Positions 57,460-64,000 of a stretch of DNA of 64,000 nt are shown here, in pieces. A program made the translations under genes and the position numbers. Below the pieces are notes generated by a model. The model was not told the origin of the DNA, did not search any database, and saw only the letters and a program-made list of their open reading frames with translations. The DNA comes from Anaerosacchariphilus polymeriproducens. Lineage in GTDB: Bacteria; Bacillota; Clostridia; Lachnospirales; Lachnospiraceae. How positions within the stretch are numbered: the first letter of the stretch is position 1; each line of letters starts with the position of its first letter. The stretch lies in NCBI RefSeq assembly GCF_003363435.1, contig NZ_QRCT01000012.1, positions 248,001 through 312,000 of the forward strand, in the 5' to 3' direction.

Positions 57460-59370
57460 ATGATGCAATTTAAGCAAGTAGAATTAATTAATTATATGTT
57501 AAATAATAAAGCTAAGGTTCTGACATCACAACAATTAGCGGATGCATTGCATGTGTCGATTCGTTCAGTAAAAACTTATATTTCACAAATTAATGATAGT
57601 GGGAAAGGCAAAGTAATCATTTCAAACAAAAATGGTTATATGCTTAATATCCCAATAGCAAAAAGTCTGTTAGAACAGGAAAACAAATTGGTTCCACAAA
57701 CATATGAAGACAGATCGAATTATATAATTAAATTGTTCTTCCTTAATCATACAAATTGTCTGGATCTATTCGATTTGGCTGATGATATGTTTGTTAGTGA
57801 TTCAACGTTAAAAATGGATATTAAGAAAATGAATAAAAGATTTAAAAGTTTTAATATCCAGTTTACGATTGAGAAAAATAATATTAAACTAACGGGACCG
57901 GAAAAAAATATCAGAAAGCTTTTCAGCTATATTTTATATGAGGAAGTTGATAACCATTATATGGACCTACAAGTATTGAAGAAGAATTTTGTTAATGTAG
58001 ATGTTGACTCAATACTGCCGATTATTAGAAAAGCGTTTATAAAGAATAATTTTTATATTAATGATTTAGCATTGAGAAATTTATTAATACATTTAATCAT
58101 AATTATTGAGCGTATCATTGAAGGAAAAACAGTTTCCAACGTCGTATTGCCGTCTTTCGATAATGAAGCTGAGAATTTATGTGTTTCAGAAATATGTGAA
58201 AATTTGGAGCAGCAGTTTAATATTCGAATCAGTTCGGAAGAAAAAAATGAAATTTATATGCTCTTTAAATCTAGTACAAACTTAGTCATTAATAATAGTA
58301 TGCAGGATCTGACATTATTGGTTGGAGAGGAAATCGTTCATCAGACAAAGGAATTAGTGTATTTGATTAAAAGGCAGTACTCCGTAGATTTGGATTCGGA
58401 AAATTTTATAATACCTTTTGCTTTGCATTTAAAGAATTTATTATTGAGGGCTAAGAATTCTACTTATATAAAAAATCCAATGCTTGAAATGATTAAGTCA
58501 CAGCATTTAATTTTATTTGATATAGCACTTTTTGTTTCACTTCAATTATCAAAGAGATATCAAATCATTATGGGTGAAGATGAAGTGGCTTTTATTGCGT
58601 TGCATATTGGTGGAGAAATTGAGAGGCAGAAAAACAATAATTCAAAAGTAAGTGTAGTACTTTTATGTCCCAGCTACATGAAAATAGAATCACGCCTTTA
58701 TAATGAACTTCTTTTAAATTTTAATAATGATATTAATATAGTTGCATCAGTTAAGGATACCTTACAATTAGAAGATATGAATTTTGATTTACTGGTATCT
58801 ACAATAAAGGTCAAGCCAAAAGTACATTGTGAAATAGCAGTGATTTCTCCATTTATGACGCAGGGTGATAAGTTTGAAATACAGGCTAAAATTGAAAGTA
58901 CACAAAATAATAAAAAGAAGAAGGTATTAAAGAAATATTTTCATGATTATTTTGAAGAAGATTTATTTTTTGTTTGCAACAAATCCTATGATATGTTGCA
59001 GGCAATTGATCTGCTTACAGATAATTTATTAAATATGGAATATGTTAGAAATGATTATAAAGAAAACGTACTTACAAGAGAAAGAGCAGCAAGTACAGCG
59101 TTTGGCAAGATTGCAATTCCACATTCGGTTGAAATGAATGCTTATAAAACGTGTATATCTGTGATGATCAGTAGAAGTGGGATAAAATGGGACAAGCAAA
59201 GAGTAAACGTAATTTTAATGATTGCTATTAATAAACAAGACAATAATGCTTTTCGGGATTTATATGAATCATTAGCCGTAATTTTCTCAGAAGAAAATAA
59301 TATTGAGTTAATTAAAGAATGTGATTCGTTTGAATTGTTCGAGAGTACTTTAAAATCAATTATCAGTTAG
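57460..59370 (+). CDS. LicR-type PTS-regulated transcriptional activator
   Basis: A 636-aa regulator with two N-terminal HTH domains (1-60, QQLADALHVSIRSVKTYISQ; about 90-150), PRD1 (about 170-280), PRD2 (about 285-395), an EIIB-like domain (about 400-480, LLCPSYMKIESR) and a mannitol-type EIIA domain (about 490-636) with the likely phospho-His555 in IAIPHSVE. Such proteins activate a PTS operon when the sugar is present and HPr-P can phosphorylate them. The downstream lactose/cellobiose EII genes are the expected target. RBS GGAGG; two adjacent ATG codons at 57460 and 57463. Confidence 0.92.
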   Translation: MMQFKQVELINYMLNNKAKVLTSQQLADALHVSIRSVKTYISQINDSGKGKVIISNKNGYMLNIPIAKSLLEQENKLVPQTYEDRSNYIIKLFFLNHTNCLDLFDLADDMFVSDSTLKMDIKKMNKRFKSFNIQFTIEKNNIKLTGPEKNIRKLFSYILYEEVDNHYMDLQVLKKNFVNVDVDSILPIIRKAFIKNNFYINDLALRNLLIHLIIIIERIIEGKTVSNVVLPSFDNEAENLCVSEICENLEQQFNIRISSEEKNEIYMLFKSSTNLVINNSMQDLTLLVGEEIVHQTKELVYLIKRQYSVDLDSENFIIPFALHLKNLLLRAKNSTYIKNPMLEMIKSQHLILFDIALFVSLQLSKRYQIIMGEDEVAFIALHIGGEIERQKNNNSKVSVVLLCPSYMKIESRLYNELLLNFNNDINIVASVKDTLQLEDMNFDLLVSTIKVKPKVHCEIAVISPFMTQGDKFEIQAKIESTQNNKKKKVLKKYFHDYFEEDLFFVCNKSYDMLQAIDLLTDNLLNMEYVRNDYKENVLTRERAASTAFGKIAIPHSVEMNAYKTCISVMISRSGIKWDKQRVNVILMIAINKQDNNAFRDLYESLAVIFSEENNIELIKECDSFELFESTLKSIIS

Positions 59371-59380
59371 TAGGTGTAAA

Positions 59381-60217
59381 ATGACGAAATATATTTTTTT
59401 AGATATCGACGGGACACTTTTTGATCACAAAACGAATGCCATTCCACAAAGTGCATTATTTGCACTTAAGAGTGCAAGAAGTGCCGGGCACAAAATATTT
59501 ATTTGTACGGGGCGCTCTTTTTGTCAATTAGAGCATGTCAAGCAAATTGATTACCATGGTGTTGTATGTTCTTCGGGAGCATTTATTGTAGTTGGTGACA
59601 AGATTATTTTTCAAGAACATATCGATATAAAAGATATCAATAACATATTAGAATTATGTACTGCATTGAATATTGCTTTGAGTTTAGAAGGACTTACGGG
59701 TATCTATATGCAGGAAGCAGCTAAAAAACTTTTTCTTGAAAAAATAAGGATACTTCCAGAACAGGAAGAAGAATTATTAAAAAATCATGGTTCTTTAGAT
59801 TTTTCTAAGTTTAAATTAGAAAAAGATAAGATATATAAGATATCGCTATATTGTAGAGGTTGTGATTCGTTAGATAGGTTAAAGACAGCTTTAGGAGAAA
59901 GATTTAATTTAATAATAACAACAAAAGAAAACGAGGTTGGTAATACAGATATTGCAGTAGCCGAACTTACTCTTACCAAAAACAATAAAGCTACAGGGAT
60001 TAAAAAAGTCATGAGTTATTATAATGCAGATATGGCAGATACGATTTCAATCGGTGATAGTATGAATGATATAGAAATGCTCGAAGAAAGTTATGTGGGC
60101 ATCGCTATGGGAAATGCTGATCCGAGATTAAAAGAATATGCAGATTTTATTACTACAGATATTGATAAAAATGGATTGTATCATGCTTTTTTAAAGTATC
60201 ATTTAATCGAGAATTAA
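59381..60217 (+). CDS. Cof-type HAD-superfamily hydrolase
   Basis: A 278-aa HAD phosphatase of the Cof/IIB subfamily: DIDGTLFD with nucleophile Asp8 and Asp10, FICTGRS (motif II), a cap domain, Lys in ELTLTKNNKATG and motif IV SIGDSMNDIEML. Substrate probably a sugar phosphate, perhaps relieving phospho-sugar overload in the neighbouring PTS pathway. It begins 10 nt after the regulator (weak RBS TAGGTG) and is followed by a hairpin terminator. Confidence 0.93.
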   Translation: MTKYIFLDIDGTLFDHKTNAIPQSALFALKSARSAGHKIFICTGRSFCQLEHVKQIDYHGVVCSSGAFIVVGDKIIFQEHIDIKDINNILELCTALNIALSLEGLTGIYMQEAAKKLFLEKIRILPEQEEELLKNHGSLDFSKFKLEKDKIYKISLYCRGCDSLDRLKTALGERFNLIITTKENEVGNTDIAVAELTLTKNNKATGIKKVMSYYNADMADTISIGDSMNDIEMLEESYVGIAMGNADPRLKEYADFITTDIDKNGLYHAFLKYHLIEN

Positions 60218-60224
60218 AATGATT

Positions 60225-60281
60225 AAGAATCAGTTATAAGTTGCATTTGAAGGTGCAAATTGTAATTTGATTCTTTTTTTT
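60225..60281 (+). terminator. Terminator between the regulator block and the EII genes
   Basis: AAGAATCA (60225-60232) pairs with TGATTCTT (60268-60275), with an inner TTGCA/TGCAA stem, followed by T to 60281. It separates the HPr-EI-LicR-HAD block from the EII block, which probably has its own LicR-dependent promoter (a TTGACA lies at 60286-60291, without a good -10). Confidence 0.75.
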
Positions 60282-60343
60282 GATTTTGACATAATAAAAG
60301 TGTAAAAAGCAAGTTAAAAATATGATATCAGGAGGGACGCAAA

Positions 60344-60661
60344 ATGGAAGATTTAAAAGTAATTTTATGCTGTGGTGCAGGTATGTCTAGCGGATTTCTT
60401 GCTAATGCATTAAAAAAAGCAAGCAAAAAAAGAAAGATGAATATTTCGGCTTCTGCTCATGCAGAAAGTAACGTAATGTCAGTAGTAAAAGAAGGGGTTG
60501 ATGTTTTGTGCATAGGTCCTCATTACGCTTCAAGGTTTGATACGTATAAAGAACTATGTTCAGGCTATGATACGGATGTAATTTTAATACCTAAAGATAT
60601 CTATGGAACACTAGATGGTGAAGGCTTATTGGATTATATAATGCAACAACGAAATAAGTAA
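60344..60661 (+). CDS. PTS lactose/cellobiose-type EIIB
   Basis: A 105-aa EIIB of the lactose/cellobiose/chitobiose class. The phosphorylated Cys is Cys10 in CCGAGMSSG, and GPHYASRF lies near the middle. It takes phosphate from EIIA and gives it to the sugar bound in EIIC. RBS CAGGAGGG. First gene of an EIIB-EIIC-EIIA-GH1 operon. Confidence 0.94.
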   Translation: MEDLKVILCCGAGMSSGFLANALKKASKKRKMNISASAHAESNVMSVVKEGVDVLCIGPHYASRFDTYKELCSGYDTDVILIPKDIYGTLDGEGLLDYIMQQRNK

Positions 60662-60694
60662 TAATTATTATATGGAGAAGGAAGGATTGTTAAT

Positions 60695-61939
60695 ATGAAA
60701 AAGTTTATGGATTGGTTAAAAGATTCTTTTGCACCTACAATGAATAAAGTAGTTGAAAATTCATGGGTGTCTGCTGTATCACAGGCAATGATGAGGGTTT
60801 TACCTTTTATTTTAGTTGGATCGTTAGTCTTTTTTTATAATGTATTTGTGTCTTATGTACCAAGTCTTCCAAATTTAAATTCGATACAAGTTTACTCATT
60901 TTCTTTTATTGGTATCTTTATCGCATTTTTGATTCCATACAATTTAATGGAATTGAAAAAAAGGAATAAGTTTCAAATACCTGCAGGATTATTGGGATTT
61001 TCATCATTTATAATGTGTTTGAATCCAAAATTTGATGAAAATAATTTTATTAGTTTTAGTTTTGGAGAATTTGGACCTTCTGGTATTATGGTTGCCATTG
61101 TTGTAGGATTAATTGTTGCATTTATCTTTAATCTTTGGACACGTTTCGGTTTCTTAGAAGATAGTGCTACGATACCTGGATTTTTAGCAAACTGGATTAA
61201 TAGTATTGTACCTATTTTTGTAACACTTCTCATAATTATGCTGGCCGTTACGAATGGAGGATTTAATTTAGTAAATGCAGTAAATACGGTATTTAAACCA
61301 GTAGCTGCTTTTGGACAATCTTATCCTGGTATGATATTCATGTGTCTGACACCAGCTATCTTATACTCCTGTGGTATTTCTTCTTGGGCTTTTGGAGCAA
61401 TTTCCACACCAGTGTTTATGGCAGGTATTAACGCTAATATCGCTGCAATTGCAGCAGGAGGCACTGCGACAAATATTGTAACAAGTGAGACAGTTTTTAC
61501 TGCAGCATTAATCACAATGGGTGGTATGGGTGCTACATTACCATTAGTAGTTCAAATGCTATTTTCAAAATCAAAGAAATTGAAAACATTAGGACGAGTT
61601 TGTGTTGCACCAAGTATTTTTAATATTAATGAGCCGGTTATATATGGGACTCCAATAGCATTTAATCCAATGTTGATGCTGCCGTTATGGATTAATTCAA
61701 TTACAGGTCCTACGATTGTATATTTTGCAATGAAAACAGGATTGCTTAATATTCCAGGTAAAATGATTCAGGTAGGTCAGGTTCCGGCACCTATTTCATC
61801 CGTAATGATAACAGAAGATTTGAGAGCAATTATTTTCTACGTTATTTTATTTGCAGTATATTTTGTAACATGGTTACCATTTTATAAAGTATACGAATCT
61901 CAGTGTGTAAAAGAAGAAATGGAGCAAGCCGAAGCATAA
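60695..61939 (+). CDS. PTS lactose/cellobiose-type EIIC permease
   Basis: A 414-aa membrane permease with about ten helices. Family signs are the N-terminal KLxxSFAP-like DWLKDSFAPTMNKV, and the late FNINEPVIYGTPIAFNP segment that binds the sugar. Its closest context is cello- or chitobiose-like beta-linked disaccharides, given the GH1 gene that follows. A link with the chitinase 6 kb upstream is tempting but GH1 favours glucosides. RBS GAGAAGGAAGG. Confidence 0.94.
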   Translation: MKKFMDWLKDSFAPTMNKVVENSWVSAVSQAMMRVLPFILVGSLVFFYNVFVSYVPSLPNLNSIQVYSFSFIGIFIAFLIPYNLMELKKRNKFQIPAGLLGFSSFIMCLNPKFDENNFISFSFGEFGPSGIMVAIVVGLIVAFIFNLWTRFGFLEDSATIPGFLANWINSIVPIFVTLLIIMLAVTNGGFNLVNAVNTVFKPVAAFGQSYPGMIFMCLTPAILYSCGISSWAFGAISTPVFMAGINANIAAIAAGGTATNIVTSETVFTAALITMGGMGATLPLVVQMLFSKSKKLKTLGRVCVAPSIFNINEPVIYGTPIAFNPMLMLPLWINSITGPTIVYFAMKTGLLNIPGKMIQVGQVPAPISSVMITEDLRAIIFYVILFAVYFVTWLPFYKVYESQCVKEEMEQAEA

Positions 61940-61979
61940 TGACACAATTATATTAACATAAGTAAGAAAGAGGTATTAT

Positions 61980-62321
61980 ATGGAAGAATATATGGAAAAC
62001 GAATTAGTAAGCGTTGCAATGCAAATCATATTGAATGCAGGAGATGCAAGAAATGCAGCACTTGCAGCACTTGACGCAGTAAAAACAGGTGATTTTACAG
62101 AAGCTAAGAAAAAAATTGAAGAAGCGAAAGCAAGTATCCGTTTGGCACATGTATCACAAACGGAAGTGATTCAAAATGAAACAAGGGGGAAAACATATCA
62201 GCCTTCACTACTATTTACACATGCTCAGGACACAATTATGACAATTAATTCAGAAGTAATATTGGCAGAGCAGTTACTGGGTTTATTTGAAAACGTATAT
62301 AAAAAAATTGAGTCATTATAG
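61980..62321 (+). CDS. PTS lactose/cellobiose-type EIIA
   Basis: A 113-aa trimeric helical EIIA. The phospho-His is His81 in LLFTHAQDTIM; ILNAGDARNAALAAL is the usual first helix. RBS AAGAGG. It lies 40 nt after EIIC and 15 nt before the GH1 gene. Confidence 0.94.
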   Translation: MEEYMENELVSVAMQIILNAGDARNAALAALDAVKTGDFTEAKKKIEEAKASIRLAHVSQTEVIQNETRGKTYQPSLLFTHAQDTIMTINSEVILAEQLLGLFENVYKKIESL

Positions 62322-62336
62322 AGTAGGAGGACTATT

Positions 62337-63776
62337 ATGTATAACAAAGAATTTCCTGAAGATTTTATGTGGGGTGCATCTACATCTGCCTATCAGGTTG
62401 AGGGTGCTGCATTTACAAATGGGAAGAAACCATCTCAACAAGATATTATTAATAAAGAGAACTACAAAAAAAGAGGGTTTGCAACAGCTGAAATAGCAAG
62501 TGATCATTATCATCATTATAAAGAAGATGTTGCATTAATGAAAGAAATGGGTTTTAAAGCGTATCGTTTTTCCATTGCTTGGAGCAGAGTTTTTCCAGAT
62601 GGAGTTGGTGACGTAAATGAAGAAGGAATACAGTTTTACAGGGATTTGATAGATGAATTACTTGCAAATGAAATCGAACCCATTGTTACACTTTACCACT
62701 ATGATTTACCATGGGCTCTTGTAGAGAAATATAATGGTTGGTTAAGCAGAGAAGTGGTTAAGGATTTTGAGTATTATGCTACATATATCATTGAGGAATT
62801 TAAGGATAAAGTTAAGTATTGGACGACAATCAATGAGCAGAGTATCATTGTACAATTTTGGACGCAGAAATGCTTTATACCTGAGGAGCTTCGGTCAAAT
62901 GATCAACTTAGGTATCAAATTAATCATCATATGAATCTGGCACATGCGATAGCCTGTAAATTAGTTCATGAAAAAGTGAAGGATGGTATGGTCGGATCAG
63001 CAATTGGTTATGCACCAGTATATCCTCTGACAAGTAGTCCACAAGATGCTATGGCAGCTCAAAATGCTCACGATTTGCATAATGCATTTTATCTTGATAT
63101 TTATTTTAAAGGTATTTATACGAAATCAGCAATGGCTTACTTGGAATCCAAAGGACTTGCTCCTGAAATTGAACCAGGTGATATGGAACTGATTAAGGAA
63201 GGATATTCAGACTTTTTAGCATTAAATTATTACTACAGCGATTGTGTAAAAGCTTGTCCTGAGGACGATGAACTTCGATTTGCAGGAGTTAATTGGACAG
63301 GTGTGAAAGGGGCTATGGATGGGCATGAACATCAACCTGGTTTTTTCCAGATGTGTGCAAACCCAGAACTAGAAACCTCAGATTGGGATTGGGCAATTGA
63401 CCCTACAGGATTGGAATATCTTTTAAGAGATATTTATACACGTTATAATAAGCCCTTAATGATTACGGAAAATGGGTTAGGAGCTTATGATACTTTAACT
63501 GAAGATGGCAGAATTCATGATCCATATCGTGTTGAATATTTAAAAAATCATATTAAGGCAATGAAAAAAGCGATGGATTATGGCGTTGAAGTACTGGCTT
63601 ATTGTCCTTGGTCTGCAATTGATTTACTTTCTACCAGCAACGGCATAAAGAAACGATACGGATTTATATATGTAGATCGTACGGATGATGATCCAAAAGA
63701 ATGTAAAAGAATTAAAAAAGATTCATTTTACTGGTATAAGAAGTTGATTGAATCAAACGGAATAGATTTTGATTAA
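62337..63776 (+). CDS. GH1 6-phospho-beta-glucosidase
   Basis: A 479-aa GH1 enzyme that hydrolyses phosphorylated disaccharides entering through the PTS. Acid/base Glu is in TTINEQS and nucleophile Glu in ITENGLGAYD. DFMWGASTSAYQVEGA starts the barrel. The terminal [15 protein letters not shown] block is typical of phospho-glycosidases. It is a distinct paralogue of the GH1 gene at 41870. RBS TAGGAGGA. The next gene starts 18 nt later. Confidence 0.94.
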   Translation: MYNKEFPEDFMWGASTSAYQVEGAAFTNGKKPSQQDIINKENYKKRGFATAEIASDHYHHYKEDVALMKEMGFKAYRFSIAWSRVFPDGVGDVNEEGIQFYRDLIDELLANEIEPIVTLYHYDLPWALVEKYNGWLSREVVKDFEYYATYIIEEFKDKVKYWTTINEQSIIVQFWTQKCFIPEELRSNDQLRYQINHHMNLAHAIACKLVHEKVKDGMVGSAIGYAPVYPLTSSPQDAMAAQNAHDLHNAFYLDIYFKGIYTKSAMAYLESKGLAPEIEPGDMELIKEGYSDFLALNYYYSDCVKACPEDDELRFAGVNWTGVKGAMDGHEHQPGFFQMCANPELETSDWDWAIDPTGLEYLLRDIYTRYNKPLMITENGLGAYDTLTEDGRIHDPYRVEYLKNHIKAMKKAMDYGVEVLAYCPWSAIDLLSTSNGIKKRYGFIYVDRTDDDPKECKRIKKDSFYWYKKLIESNGIDFD

Positions 63777-63794
63777 AATGGAGGGCAATAAGAT

Positions 63795-64000
63795 ATGATT
63801 ATTTTTGCCATGGTCATGAATGCAGTATGCTACTTTGTATCGAATATATATCAGAATAAGTTTTCAGAAAGTCTGGCAGATAAAAAGTATCCGTTGCCCT
63901 TATTTCAAGAAGTTTGGATGGGAATTGCCGTGATAGCTTTACTAATTATTAAACTCATATCAGGGGAATTCCAACTTTCAGTAGATACATTGGTGATTGC
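63795..64000 (+). CDS. DMT/EamA-type membrane transporter, N-terminal part
   Basis: ATG at 63795 with GGAGGG nine bases upstream; the frame is open to the window end (68 codons). Residues start MIIFAMVMNAVCYFVSN and form two hydrophobic helices separated by a polar loop with PLPLFQEVW, like the first pair of helices of drug/metabolite-transporter proteins. It is partial and probably the last gene of the EII operon. Confidence 0.6.
   Translation, partial: MIIFAMVMNAVCYFVSNIYQNKFSESLADKKYPLPLFQEVWMGIAVIALLIIKLISGEFQLSVDTLVI

Noticed and set aside
60218-60343. Possible second RAT ahead of the EII operon
   Set aside because: The hairpin is a plain terminator. The RAT core (GTTACTG...GCAGGCA) is absent, and the local regulator is a DNA-binding LicR type.

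Overview
The window is AT-rich, densely coded DNA of a Gram-positive anaerobe, most likely a Clostridia/Lachnospiraceae member. Pointers are the strong AGGAGG-type ribosome binding sites, frequent TTG starts, a CIRCE element, a ZTP riboswitch, LicT-type antitermination, BceRS-BceAB-like and HxlR/TetR/AraC modules, and several PTS beta-glucoside loci. No rRNA, tRNA, CRISPR array, phage or complete insertion sequence was found. Species cannot be fixed from the sequence alone.

Layout. 1-4.6 kb: two tandem peptidase-C39 ABC exporters flanking a 62-aa protein; the first exporter has lost the catalytic His of its peptidase. 4.7-8.6 kb: a DUF3795 protein, then a CdaR-type regulator divergent from glycerate kinase and a GntP permease. 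8.7-9.3 kb: an Hsp20 gene under CIRCE. 9.4-15.9 kb: a Bce-type antimicrobial-peptide sensing and detoxification operon (response regulator, kinase, membrane-anchored serine hydrolase, ABC ATPase, permease). 15.9-18.2 kb: a small possible spore protein gene, an HxlR regulator divergent from a flavin reductase, and an EEP-family nuclease/phosphatase.

18.4-35.0 kb is the most unusual part: a biosynthetic operon around a 2446-aa protein with the order acyl-CoA dehydrogenase - A - PCP - C - A - PCP - TE. It is followed by an O-carbamoyltransferase, an SGNH-hydrolase-like protein, a U32-family Fe-S protein, an O-methyltransferase, a MATE exporter, a DAHP synthase and an AroM-family protein. I read it as a pathway to a small dipeptide-derived, methylated and carbamoylated metabolite. 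The U32 protein may be an oxygen-independent hydroxylase fed by prephenate from the boosted shikimate pathway (inference). An AraC/GyrI regulator and a heterodimeric ABC exporter follow and may or may not belong to it.

39.8-44.2 kb: a LicT-controlled beta-glucoside operon (promoter, RAT, terminator, bglP, bglA, licT). 44.2-45.8 kb: a decayed stretch with MerR and DtxR remnants around an MBL-fold hydrolase. 45.9-48.2 kb: a flavodoxin-like protein and a ZTP-riboswitch-controlled AICAR transformylase. 48.3-52.4 kb: a TetR-autoregulated ABC export operon and a truncated Crp/Fnr gene. 52.5-54.9 kb: a secreted GH18 chitinase, a GNAT acetyltransferase and a TetR regulator. 55.5-64.0 kb: a self-contained PTS unit (an HPr with Arg at position 46, enzyme I, a LicR-type regulator, a HAD phosphatase, EIIB-EIIC-EIIA of the lactose/cellobiose class, GH1 phospho-glycosidase) and the start of a DMT-type permease.
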